Below are positions 22,047-31,689 of a stretch of DNA of 33,846 bases, in pieces (the stretch's first letter is position 1; the number at the start of each line of letters is the position of its first letter). The notes beneath the pieces were generated by a model. That model was not told the DNA's origin and ran no database searches. It was given only the letters and a program-made list of their open reading frames with translations. Origin of the DNA: Cristatella mucedo (lineage: Eukaryota > Bryozoa > Phylactolaemata > Cristatellidae); contig WPIO01000511.1 in assembly GCA_009760855.2 (NCBI GenBank), positions 1 through 33,846 on the forward strand, given 5' to 3'. The translations under genes and the position numbers were made by a program.

Positions 22047-22080
22047 CTGAGACTAGCCCATTTTTAGTATAAACGTCCCC

Positions 22081-23400
22081 ACATAATAATAATAATAAAA
22101 ATAATAATAATAATTCACCTGATAAAGCGCCCTCAGAGAACTCAATCTCTCTCTAGGCGCTTTACAAATGCTGCAAAGTGAAATGCAATTGAATGGTAAG
22201 TAAAATCATGCTTGAAAAACAAACGAGATGAATAATATGGTTAGGGGAGACATGCACAGGGTCAGCATGCAAATGTGGTCAGTGGCAGTATACACAGTGT
22301 CAGCACGCATAAGCACATCAAAGACGAATCACAAGGACCCACTAAATGCTGTCCTAAATAGGTGTGTTTTTAGGTTCCTTTTAAATGTGGTCAGGTCAGG
22401 GGATGTTTTGACACAGGTCGGGAGGGAGTTCCAGGCTTTGCTAGCATATGAACTAAATGCACGGTCTCCAAAGGATTTAAGGTTTGTATAAGGTATTTCT
22501 ACACTGTTGGATTCCGAGAAGCTGGTAGTACGATGCTTGGCCTGATGGGGTAGTATATCTGACAGATAGGCTGGAGCCATAGAATGAAGGGACCTACAAG
22601 TGAGCGACAAAACCTTGAAGTCATTCCGTTGCTTGACTGGTAGCCAGTGCAGGTCGGCGAGAAGTGGAGTAATGTGGCAACTGACTGCGACGCTCACGAC
22701 AGACAAGCCTAGCTGCAGAGTTTTGCACAAGCTGCAATCGCCTGATCGCAAATGCTGGTAGGCCAGTAAGCATTGAGTGTCAGAAGTCGTGACGGGATGT
22801 CACGAATGTATGAACTAAGTTGGACGTGGTATCTTCATCTAAACAAGCCCTAATTTTAGCAATGCTATAAAGCTGAAAATAGGCGGATTTGACTGTGGAG
22901 CTGATATGGTCGTCTAGCGAGAGGTCGCTTTGGAATATGACACCTAGATTCCGAGCTGTTTCGACAGGAGATATGCTGGCAGAGCCAATTTTGAGAGTCA
23001 GCCTTTCCAATCTCTGGATCATACTGGGTTTGCCCATAACTAGTACGTTAGTTTTATCATCGTTAAGTTTTAGAAAATTTTCTGCCATCCATGTACGGAT
23101 GTCATCAATGCATGTAGCTAGTGAGTTGAGAGAATTTGAGGTGCTCGAAGGCTGGGGGGATCAAAGCAAAGGTACAACTGAGTGTCATCCGCATAGAAGT
23201 TAAAGCCTAGATTGTGCTTGGCAATCACATCAGAAAGAGGGAGAATATAAACCGTGAAAAGAACCGGACCTAGCACTGAGCCCTGAGGTACTCCATACGC
23301 ATGAGTCACTGTAAGTCTCTCAAACTTAGTGGTCATCACACCTGTTGTAACCCAATCGGCCAGACTTAACGCTTGCCTTTGGAATCCTCGCTCAATGTGC
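22081..23400 (-). mobile_element. LINE family A copy upstream of Cdx, RT palm to 3' tail
   Basis: On the minus strand the frame at 23402-23118 has [13 protein letters not shown] and [11 protein letters not shown] (YADD at 23184-23195). The next frame, 23088-22780, holds the thumb (ENFLKLNDDKTNVLVMGKPS). The C-terminal domain at 22751-22329 includes LLADLHWLPVKQR and HLFRTAF. The 3' hairpin AGAGAACTCAATCTCTCTCT and a TAA-repeat tail are at 22083-22160. The segment 5' of GVPQGS (23300-23400) does not match other A copies. It is one of the best 3' halves here and lies about 40 bases beyond the Cdx promoter-like block, on the same strand. Confidence 0.93.
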
Positions 23401-25797
23401 AATAAACCTCTAGTAATAAATGATCTTATTTCTTAAAATGGTATCGACCTGCTCGCCCTAACTGAAACTTGGCTGAAATCGATAAACTGCCCGACAATTA
23501 AAGACGCTACTCCATCTGGTTTCACGTTCTTTCACACCCCTAGATCAATCAAAACTGGAGGTGCAGTTGCTATGATCGTGCGCTCGAAATTCCACTTCAA
23601 GCCATTTGCGGTACCCTCGAAGCAGTCTTTTGAATCACTTGTCCTGGTCTCACCCGAAAACAAGCTACCGATAGTGGCAGTAGTCTATCGCCCACCAGGT
23701 ACCAAATCCTCCTTTATCTCAGATTTCTCCGATCTCATTTCGATTCTGTGTGCAAGAAATCGATCCTTCCTCGTTATGGGTGATTTTAACGTTCACTTTG
23801 ATAACTTATCTGACGCTTTCAGCACCGAATTTCGTACATTGACAGACTCATTATCTCTTGTGACTCATGTGCATGGCCCTACCCACATCAAGGGTCACAC
23901 ACTCGACCAAATTTTCTCATATAACTGCACTTTGTCATCACCAGTTATCACCAAATCCTGCTTATCTGACCACATGCAGATCTCATTCAATCTACAGTGT
24001 GTGCCCACATTCTCCTCTAAAATAACCTGTGAATCGCGAAACCTCAAGACCCTTGACATCGATGCTGTCCGTGCGAGCATATCTGCTTCACCTTTGCTGC
24101 TCAGTCCTCCCTCCGATCTGTCATCACTGGTAGATTGCTACAACACGACACTAGCTGACATGCTCGACGAGTTTGCACCTTTGACAAAGCGCACTGTACG
24201 CCCCCGCCCAGACGGCCAATGGTTTACCACAGTCATTAAACTAGCCAAGTCTACTAAACGAAAGCTTGAAAAGGCATACAAAAGATCCGGACTAACTGTC
24301 CATCGACAGGCATATGAAGACTATTGTAGGTCGTACCAATCGATCCTAGCAAAGGCTAAGTCTAGCTTCTATAGAAACATTGTTGAATCACAGATGCACA
24401 ATCCAAAAATGCTGATGTCGACAATAAACCATCTCCTCAACCGTTCCCAGGTTAGCTCCTTACCAGATGATCCTTGTGATGATCTAGCCGATCGCTTCTC
24501 TCGATTCTTTGTGCAGAAGATAGACAAAATCAGGGAATCCATCCCTGCGATGACAACCTTCCCACTAGAATGCTGTTCCTCGGTTCCTGGCTGCGCCTCA
24601 ATGTCTGCATTTAAACAGGTCACTAGTGATGTAGTCCTAAAGCTCGTATCTCAATCAAAGAAGACAACAAGTCCACTGGACCCTATTTCCACTGTCCTGC
24701 TCCTACGTTGCATTGATCTGCTGCTGCCATGCATAACCAACATCATTAATATGTCATTAGCCTCAGGTCAGGTCCCAGCACCTTTCAAAAAGCAGTAGTC
24801 AGGCCACTTCTCAAGAAAGCTACACTAGACCAAGAGAACTTAAGCAACTACCGCCCAGTCTCCCTTCTACCATTCCTATCAAAGACACTGGAACGGGTCG
24901 TGGCAGACCAGCTGAACTCGTATATCGAAACCTCACACCTTGCTAGTAAGTTCCAGTCTGGCTTTAGAGCTAATCACTCCACAGAGTCAGCATTGCTTCG
25001 GGTATACAACGACCTACTTAGGAATGCAGACATGGGTAGAGTGTCTCTTCTTGTTTTGCTCGATCTTTTTCGGCAGCTTTTGATACCATCGATCACAAAG
25101 TACTTCTAGAGCGCCTCTCATCTCGCCTGGGCATCACTGGCACTGCTCTGCAGTGGTTCAGGTCCTATCTCAGTGGGAGACTCCAGAGTGTTGACGTGAA
25201 TGGACAAAGATCATCTGAAGTACCTCTAAAATATGGAGTACCTCAGGGCTCTGTGCTAGGTCCGGTCCTTTTCACCGTTTATACTCTCCCTCTCGCTGAT
25301 GTGATTGCCAAGCACAATCTAGGCTTTCACTTCTATGCGGATGACACTCAGTTGTACCTTTGCTTTGATCCCTCCCAGCCTTCGAGCATCTCAAATTCTC
25401 TCAACTCACTTGCTGCATGCATTGATGACATCCGATCATGGATGGCAGCAAATTTTCTAAAACTAAACGATGATAAAACTAACTTACTAGTTATGGGCAA
25501 ACCTAGTGTTATTCAGAACTTGGAAAGGCTGACTTTCAAGATTGGCTCTGCCAGCATATCTCCAGTTGCATCAGCTCGAAATCAAGGTGTCATATTCCAA
25601 AGCGACCTCTCGTTAGACGACCACATCAGCTCCACAGTCAAATCAGCCTATTTTCAGCTTCATAACATTGCTAAAATTAGGGCTTGTTTAGATAAGGATA
25701 CCACGTCCAAGTTGGTCCATGCATTCGTGAAATCTCGTATCGATTTCTGCAACTCACTGCTTACTGGCCTACCAGCATGTGCGATCAGGCGATTGCA
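23401..25797 (+). mobile_element. LINE family A, best copy: AP endonuclease and reverse transcriptase
   Basis: A single frame from 23401 to 24798 (one TAA at 23434) encodes most of an AP endonuclease, which nicks target DNA: ALTETWL (about 23455), VVYRPPG, MGDFNVHFDN (about 23776), HTLDQIF and LSDHMQ (about 23965). A linker to the RT follows. A missing A near 24790 shifts the frame, which continues as [21 protein letters not shown] two-base T insertion near 25060 shifts it again before AAFDTIDH. The rest stays open to 25797: [13 protein letters not shown] (25232), [10 protein letters not shown] (YADD at 25334-25345) and the thumb. The 5' end of the endonuclease, any ORF1, the C-terminal domain and the 3' UTR are missing. 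It reads as an L2/CR1-type element and cannot be autonomous. Confidence 0.95.
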
Positions 25798-26266
25798 TAT
25801 TTCAGAGGTACTTCAGATGATCTTTGTCCATTTACGTCAATACTCTGGAGTCTCCCACTGAGATAGGACCTGAACCACTGCATAGCAGTGCCAGTGATGC
25901 CCAGGCGAGATGAGAGGCGCTCTAGAAGAACTTTCTGATCGATGGTATCAAAAGCTGCCGAAAGATCAAGCCAAACAAGCAGAGACACTCTACCCATGTC
26001 TGCATTCTTAAGTAGGTCGTTGTATACCCGAAGCAATGCTGACTCTGTGGAGTGATTAGCTCTAAAGCCAGACTGGAACTTACTAGCAAGGTGTGAGGTT
26101 TCGATATACGAGTTTAGCTTGTCCACCACGACCCGTTCCAGTGTCTTTGATAGGAATGGTAGAATGGAAACTGGGCGGTAGTTCTTCAAGTTCTCTTGGT
26201 AAAGTGTAGCTTTCTTGAGAAGTGGCCTGACTACAGCTTTTTTGAAAGTTTCTGGGACATGACATA
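25798..26266 (-). mobile_element. LINE family A RT segment in inverted orientation
   Basis: The minus strand from about 26266 to 25798 encodes an uninterrupted RT stretch from [15 protein letters not shown] through [19 protein letters not shown] and [12 protein letters not shown] to SSEVPLKY. It is the reverse complement of 24780-25235, at about 95 percent identity by eye. The junction with the plus-strand copy is near 25797 and shares only about two bases. Both ends are truncated. Confidence 0.93.
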
Positions 26267-26600
26267 GCTAAACCTTAGTGCTGATTGGTCACAATCCTAA
26301 TTCATCCGAGTCGCCTATCCAATCCGGACGCGAACTGAGTCCATTCGGTACCTGTGCACAAAGTTAAAAACAGTGCCTCCATTTCTTTAAAAAAATTATC
26401 ACAAAACAGCTTCGCCGCCTAAGAAACGCCACGTGCACAACAATACACAACAATATACATACACGACAATTCGGGCTAGCAGCCATTTTGAGTCAAAACA
26501 AGTTTCACTAGGTTTTGTAAAGTTACACGGTAGCTACCACAGCTGTAGTCAAGTTGAACTTTTCCGGTGTTGAACACGTCAAATTTGCCCATTACGGTTA
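26267..26600. other. Unassigned DNA
   Basis: Nothing recognised, apart from a doubled ACACAACAATA near 26446. It could be the flank or end of the hAT element that follows. Confidence 0.35.
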
Positions 26601-26609
26601 GAAAATCAA

Positions 26610-26910
26610 TTCTTTCTAATGTTTTTGTCTGTGCATTTCACAACGCCAAATCAAACAATGGTTGTTAACCCCATTGATGCTCTGATATAGGACAGGAATA
26701 TGTTCAGCTCCCTGATGGAATGCTCTAAACTTATTCAGCCGTAGTGACAAGCTCTTGAAAAGCAACTCTCACAGTGGGAAACGCATCGCTTGCATAAATG
26801 TTAGGAAATATTTTAGCTCAAATGTTGGCTTGAGTGCCGAGTCGTAACTTGTGGCAGGAAGCATTTTACCATCACATATTTCTATGTTCCTCTGTGTTCC
26901 ATCGAAGTAA
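26610..26910 (-). pseudogene. hAT-family transposase fragment, C-terminal dimerisation domain
   Basis: In three minus-strand frames, in the right order, lie PTVRVAFQELVTTAE (about 26780-26735), then SLEHSIRELNIFLSYIRASM (about 26728-26670), then PLFDLAL (about 26655-26638). This follows the C-terminal block of ZMYM-like hAT transposases, whose core is ...ERSFSKLK...LSYLRASM...LALLSIE. One frameshift lies after TTAE and another after SMG. Upstream DNA to about 27050 may be more of the same gene in worse shape. No terminal inverted repeat was identified. Confidence 0.6.
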
Positions 26911-27095
26911 GAACACTACAAGTCTCTAAGATCAAGACATCGCCCATGAAGTTTGGCCTAGTAAAGTGTCTTCAAAAGCTTCTTATTAGAAGCATGTTCA
27001 CTTCGAACAATAAACTGAACTCGGTATCAAGATCTGTAAGCATGAATATCACAAATTGATAGGAGAAAACGTTTGACTCTCCAATAAAATCTTAA

Positions 27096-27203
27096 TTTAG
27101 TTTTAAAGATTTTAGATTTTTGGATGATGATAAGGTAACCAAAGTAGAGATTAATGAAATATCTGCAGAACATTTAGATAGTCCAGATGATTCTAAGTAT
27201 TAA
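27096..27203 (+). pseudogene. Short forward reading frame, possible C-terminus
   Basis: A forward frame reads FRFLDDDKVTKVEINEISAE and ends with TAA at 27201, overlapping the integrase stop (27193) tail to tail. A stop at 27093 closes it upstream. It has protein-like charge patterning and may be the last part of a convergent gene of the AT-rich element. No family recognised. Confidence 0.3.
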
Positions 27204-27845
27204 TCACTTGCAAATCCTCCCTAACAAAACTTCTTTTAACATCGTTTGCCCAATAAAGCTATGGTTGTTTTTGCAATACCATTATTCTAGCAACACTATG
27301 TTTAGCCAAATTCCATATTGGATCTGTAGCCCTTCTTCTCTTTTCATCTTCTCCTTTACCTGGCTCTAGTAAATATCCAGCAGTCGTTCCAAGTTTTAAT
27401 AACTTTTCTTGTTCTCCTACTTTTCTATGACATTTTAGTTTCTTTAGTTTTACTATGACTTTTTGATTCCTTCAGAAGGTTCTTTACGAATTTTTCTTGT
27501 TATACTATTATTTAGATAATCAACAATCTTTCGTACATTATAAATCCCCTCTTTCATTCTAGTATAATCTCCTTTATTATTACTTTTATTTCTTTTTCAT
27601 ATTGTGCAATAAATGCACTCTCAGCTACTGTTCTATCCATTTTTTCAAATAATGCAACACTATTTTTACTAGTACCTGCTATAACACTTGTTTGACGTCT
27701 TTTCATTTCTTTAGAAAACTATTCGTTAAATTCTGATCCTGGATCTACTATTTTCTTTTATAGCCATTCCAAAGGTGCTTTACTATAAATATCTATCACT
27801 CCTTTTATAATTTGTTGATATCGAAGCATAAAATTAATTACTTAT
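27193..27845 (-). pseudogene. Decayed retroviral-type DDE integrase
   Basis: Integrases of this type join the ends of element DNA to host DNA. On the minus strand the order is YQQIIKGVIDIYSKAPLEW (about 27835), VDPGSEFNE (about 27745, the second catalytic Asp in a DPGSEF box), and EKMDRTVAESAF (about 27650, the ERxNRT-like helix with the catalytic Glu). LNNSITRKIRKEPSEGIK (about 27515) comes next, then RRRATDPIWNL and RSFVREDLQVINT up to the stop. In-frame stops occur after PLEWL and FNE, and frameshifts near 27540 and 27430. The N-terminal Asp region is not recognisable. Family assignment rests on motif order; the copy is dead. Confidence 0.6.
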
Positions 27846-28042
27846 AGAAAAGAGAAAACAACTAAATTCCATTCTTCAGTTAAGAAACGCATTGAAAAGG
27901 ATGTTGTACTACTTCATGTTTACATCGTTTTTTAGATCGTGAAGCAATGTTTGCTATTTAAAAAAAATTCCCTTAGATCAATGTAAACGTGAAGCAACTA
28001 AGTTAAAGGAGTTAATAGTTATATTTTTTTCGTCTATACTTC

Positions 28043-28945
28043 TCAGGAGGCTACATAACCAGCCAAAGGGTTTACCTTAAATTTTACATGATTGTCAATG
28101 AGGGAGTAATCAGTTAGGGATCTAGTAAAATAAGTATAATACTTCAAGTCATCACGTCCACTTTGACAAGTATCTGTAGATCTTACCTCAACTGTCACAT
28201 CAGTTGTATCGCTAATAGATCTAATGAATACACAATTATATGCTCCAACAACCATAACACTTTATAAAAAATTATAGGTGGAGCTGTTTTATTTGGATAC
28301 GCATAAGACACTGACAGATTTAAAAATTGATGTAATGCATTACGATTCATTGAGATAGAAATTGCTTTTGTTATTTTTTTAACTGTTATATCGAAACAAT
28401 TCTTTGTTGCTACATCACTAGGATTAACAGAATCTGCAACATTTGTTATTGAGTTACCTCCCATATCTATATCAGTTGATGATGAATGAGCTTTTAGTAA
28501 TAAATCACGTTACATTCCTCCAAACGTTACACAAAAGTTATCCTTACAAACTCTTGGATTTCAATTATCAGAATTCCAATAACTAGAAGTTATAGCATAA
28601 ATGTTCATCTTTAAATAACCAGTCATTGTATCACCTCATTTTGTAACATAATTATCTATCTGACTAACAATAACACCTTCAGTAGGATTTACTCCTGTTC
28701 AGAGATTTGTAAAGGGCTTACCACTAAGATTCAACGATGTGCCCGAATAACAACAAAAGTAGCATCTGCATAAGATTTTGTTACAGAATCACTAACATTA
28801 ACAGGACCTGATAAATTTAAAATTTTATTTCCATTTGCATTAAGATCTGATCGTATATTACCACTATTCTTTAAAACATATTCATCAGTGTGAATTTTTG
28901 CACTGATCTATATAAGAATGTATTTATACTTTACTTTTAACTAAA
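28043..28945 (-). pseudogene. Decayed tail-fibre/collagen-like virion protein
   Basis: On the minus strand a frame carries repeats of the phage-tail type: GNKILNLSGPVNVSDSVTKS (about 28830), NYVTK and GDTMTGYLKMN (about 28640), and MGGNSITNVADSVNPSDVAT (28464). Such G-N-K-I-x-N-L...D-x-V-T-K-x-Y units occur in tail-fibre proteins of phages and in large DNA transposons and viruses of eukaryotes. Stops lie near 28700 (TGA), 28643 (TGA), 28575 (TGA) and 28513 (TAA). After a frameshift near 28260 the frame continues to 28043 as a beta-rich C-terminal part. Role in the element: probably a virion surface or attachment protein, by inference. Confidence 0.55.
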
Positions 28946-29800
28946 ACTTCTCTAACTACTGGAACTATTCTTGCAAATGTACCACAATCTTCTTCCTCTT
29001 CTATTACTTGTATATCTAGTTTTTTATTGTCATACTTTATATCATAAACTTCCCCTTTTCATTGTCAAATTACCTATATTTATTTTCTATGTCAAATTCG
29101 GAATCAAAGTATTTATCATCCTTAAGAAGATACATAAATATAGGCTCTCTAATTGGTAAATCAAAATCACAATTGGTCGGTATTTGAACATTACCTGCTG
29201 CCATGATGTTCACAGGTATATCATTACAAATCAATCCTTCAACACGAATCTGAAATTCAGAGTGAATTCCTCTACTTAATTTTAGTACGTGCAATTCAAA
29301 TAAACATTGCGCAAGAAATTGTTTTGGAATATACTCTTCAACTATTTTCCTGCTCCATGAATATTGTATCCCAATCAATGTATCACTATCTATTATTTCA
29401 TCTGAAGAATAATGGCAAACTCCATCACTGGTAAAACAATCACTTGCGTGATCTATCATTCTATCAAGTTTCATTTTTAGAAATTTAGCAGCAATAGTTT
29501 CAAAAACCTTTCTAGCAACATTCGAGGAAATCTCATAGGAGGGTTATTAGCAATATATTTTATGAGTTTTCTATTTGCAATTAGTTCTATATCACAATCC
29601 ATTTGTGCACCAAAAAACATATCATTACCTCAAACAGAATACAATTCAGAACCATCAATATTCAATGACTTGGCTCTTTTCACGCATCAGACTCTTATAC
29701 GAAATTGGTTTCTTGAATTATATTCTGTATATAATTTTTTTTCAAATTGTATTCCATCATAAACAGACGTCCCTTTACTACAAACAAGTTAGATCGATTT
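28924..29800 (-). pseudogene. Protein-like gene of the AT-rich element, unassigned
   Basis: The longest clean part is 29474-29070 (134 codons), with IDHASDCFTSDG, PKQFLAQCLFELHVLKLSRG, ICNDIPVNIMAAGNVQIPTN and YLLKDDKYFDSEF. Open stretches upstream in another frame (about 29770-29540; GNDMFFGAQMD) contain two TGA stops. Downstream, after a TAA at 29067, a shifted frame with an acidic run (EEEEDCGTFARIVP) ends at 28924. Together they look like one gene of roughly 280 codons. I do not recognise the family. It sits between the tail-fibre-like gene and the next unassigned gene on the same strand. Confidence 0.45.
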
Positions 29801-29815
29801 CCATTTGACGTTAGT

Positions 29816-30100
29816 TCAGCAGTATTCTAACAGATATTCATATAGTAAAGAATTACTATTGTAGAAGGAATTTTCAGCTTGAGCACGAGCAGCCCCAAAA
29901 GCAGCAACAGCAAGAGCAGCAGAAAGAATCGAACTATTAAACTCAACAGCTACATCAAATTTAGACATTACTCTAAGTGGTTCATCGTTGAATTGTAGAT
30001 CAATAACATGCATAGGATAACGAGATAAGCAGTCAGGATAAGTTACACCCACAGGTTCTTTTACTTCATTCAATTTAAGGTATTGTTTTCCGGATATAGT
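29816..30100 (-). pseudogene. Protein-like gene of the AT-rich element, unassigned
   Basis: The frame 30073-29816 reads EVKEPVGVTYPDCLSRYPMH, DLQFNDEPLRVMSKFDVAVE and then an Ala-rich run. The first part looks like a conserved globular protein. The Ala-rich end is probably out of frame, since its codons (GCTGCT) are repetitive and it stops in YCC-like sequence. Related fragments may continue upstream in another frame (YPIILLYPENNTL). Function unknown. Confidence 0.4.
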
Positions 30101-30413
30101 AAAATAATAGGATAAGAAATTGAACCACTTCCATCTCTTGGATAATTGCTTCTTGGAACAGTTGGATATCGTCTAGATCCACCAGAAACTCTCTAAACAA
30201 AAGTATTATGAAAATCTTTAATATTTCTAATAGAGTTAGTCCTAACAAACTTCCTAAAACAAATTTTAAAATTGTATTTCCTACTAAATTTGCAACATCA
30301 ATGTCTTTTTTAATAGGATTAGTAATACCAGTTAAAACTAAATGGATATCCTTCTGTACTTTAATAACTAGATTGTTTAATACTCTCAAAATTTTTATAT
30401 ATTTCATTAACAC
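30075..30413 (-). CDS. Hydrophobic 112-codon reading frame, possible membrane protein
   Basis: The open frame has a charged N-terminal half (VIKVQKDIHLVLTGITNPIK) followed by a hydrophobic stretch (ILKFVLGSLLGLTLLEILKI) that could span a membrane, and a second one near the end (FLILLFYYI). The last ~30 codons compete with another frame that links to the next gene, so a frameshift near 30190 is possible. It is the 5'-most gene seen on the minus strand of the AT-rich element. No family recognised. Confidence 0.35.
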   Translation of the reverse strand: MLMKYIKILRVLNNLVIKVQKDIHLVLTGITNPIKKDIDVANLVGNTILKFVLGSLLGLTLLEILKIFIILLFREFLVDLDDIQLFQEAIIQEMEVVQFLILLFYYIRKTIP

Positions 30414-30558
30414 TTGTTAAAAAATCACTCATTTCTATACATCATAAACAAGTATATTTATCTTTGCGCCATAAGTCTTTGCAATTTATCTATACCTAGT
30501 TAGATCATAAAAAGCAGCTCTATCTGAGTTAACAACTGCCTTATTTTATAATGTAATG

Positions 30559-30945
30559 TATATCCGTCTTTAATTCAACAAAGTCATAAGTGACCATGTG
30601 GGTGTTACTGCAGGAGAGTTTTGTATAGCACACTCACAGCCTAAGCGGCTTTCTCACAGCCTAAGCGGCTTTCGATACACATTCGGTTGCCAACAGACTT
30701 CGTCTCAAGCAACAAAGAGAAAGTGGAAAGCATAGCAGAGTCAGGAGAGCAGTTGAGGTAGTGAGTAGCATAGCAGTAGCAGTTCGGGACCTCTGAAAAA
30801 GATGTGCCATAGTCGGCAGTAGGAGAGTAGTTTTCGTTGCGTAAGAATTGCGGAAGCCAGTTCTACGGTCTAAGACGGGCAGAGCTATAGCTTCTGTCAA
30901 CTGTCTTTAAGCGGAGGAATGGCACTGCTAACTTAATCAGTGTGA
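30559..30945 (-). mobile_element. LINE family B, 3' fragment with a 20-bp tandem duplication
   Basis: The minus strand matches 5130-5490: CTTTAAAGACAGTTGAC-like sequence near 30905, CGAGACGAAGTCTG-like sequence near 30700, and the terminal GACTTTGT and GGATAT. CTCACAGCCTAAGCGGCTTT is present twice head to tail (30633-30652 and 30653-30672); other B copies have it once. This fragment marks the right border of the AT-rich element. Confidence 0.88.
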
Positions 30946-31689
30946 GAGAATCCTTGCTCTTCCTGTGCTTGGATGGTTAAGCTTCGGTATCAGCCTGATT
31001 TAGAGAGCCTATTACAGATTTTGCTTTTGTTTCTTGGTACCTCTTAATTCGTAGTATTGCAATGATGAATCTATTGAGTCTCTTTGATTGGAACAAAGGC
31101 GGTCCCTTGGAGTCAATATTCTCTGACCGCTTATCAGGGATAGCCGAGTGTACTTTCGAAATAGGCAAGCGAAAGTCTGCTGCAAAAGCGAACTTACTTA
31201 TAATTACAATAAGCGTGGCTCAGACGGACTGCCAGAATCGGTAATTACAATATTCGTCGTCATTAACTGTTCCTCCTCTACTGTGATGTAGGTTAGTCTG
31301 TTCGTCTTTCCCATGTGTTCATGTGTTCCTCAGTTAGCACAAAGTCTACTCCTTGCATTCTACGAGCCTCTATAACTGTCTGGTGGGACCAACAGGAATC
31401 ACAGGCTGTACATGTACCCATGCGAATTCTTCTTGCATCATCAGAAAAATCAGTCCGTTCCATCGCTCTCCCTTTGTAAACGTGTGATTGCAAGTAGTCC
31501 GCAGTAGGTGTGTGAAAGATATGGCAGTCAATGATGAAAGTGACGATGAAAATGATCTTTGTTATTGTGATCAACTGCAGATATCGGCTGTTTATGTTTA
31601 GATGCAAGGGTCAAGCTCAGAAGCTTCAAGATTGTATTATCTGCTTCCTACGGTCGTTGGCCTGATCATTGAATTAATAAGCAATTACT
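30946..31689. other. Unassigned DNA with one minus-strand reading frame
   Basis: The minus frame 31607-31293 (104 codons) has a hydrophobic stretch near its start (ITKIIFIVTFIIDCHIF), then GTCTACDSCWSHQT and VDFVLTEEHMNTWERR. The CxxCxxC cluster and charged end are protein-like, but no family is recognised. It could be an exon or an element scrap. Nothing else is seen. Confidence 0.3.

Larger units (their letters stand above)
26990..30555 (-). mobile_element. AT-rich relic of a Polinton/adintovirus-like DNA element
   Basis: This block is clearly more AT-rich than its surroundings. On the minus strand it carries, from 5' to 3', a hydrophobic protein, two unassigned but protein-like genes, a phage-tail-fibre-like protein and a DDE integrase. 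All are broken by stops and frameshifts. The combination of a retroviral-type integrase with virion-type proteins points to a large self-integrating DNA element or virus of the Polinton/adintovirus kind. No PolB, ATPase or major capsid gene was identified, so the assignment is an inference. The right side ends at the LINE B tail (30559). The left side ends near the hAT fragment. Confidence 0.5.

Noticed and set aside
23401-26266. Twin-primed 5' inversion of a single LINE
   Set aside because: Twin priming would invert the 5' part relative to a 3' part with a tail. Here the inverted part duplicates sequence in the sense part and no tail is present.
27911-27995. Inverted repeat ACTTCATGTTTACATCG / CAATGTAAACGTGAAGC as a terminal repeat of an element
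   Set aside because: Only about 13 of 17 positions pair, it lies inside the AT-rich block near the integrase start, and nothing else marks an element end there.
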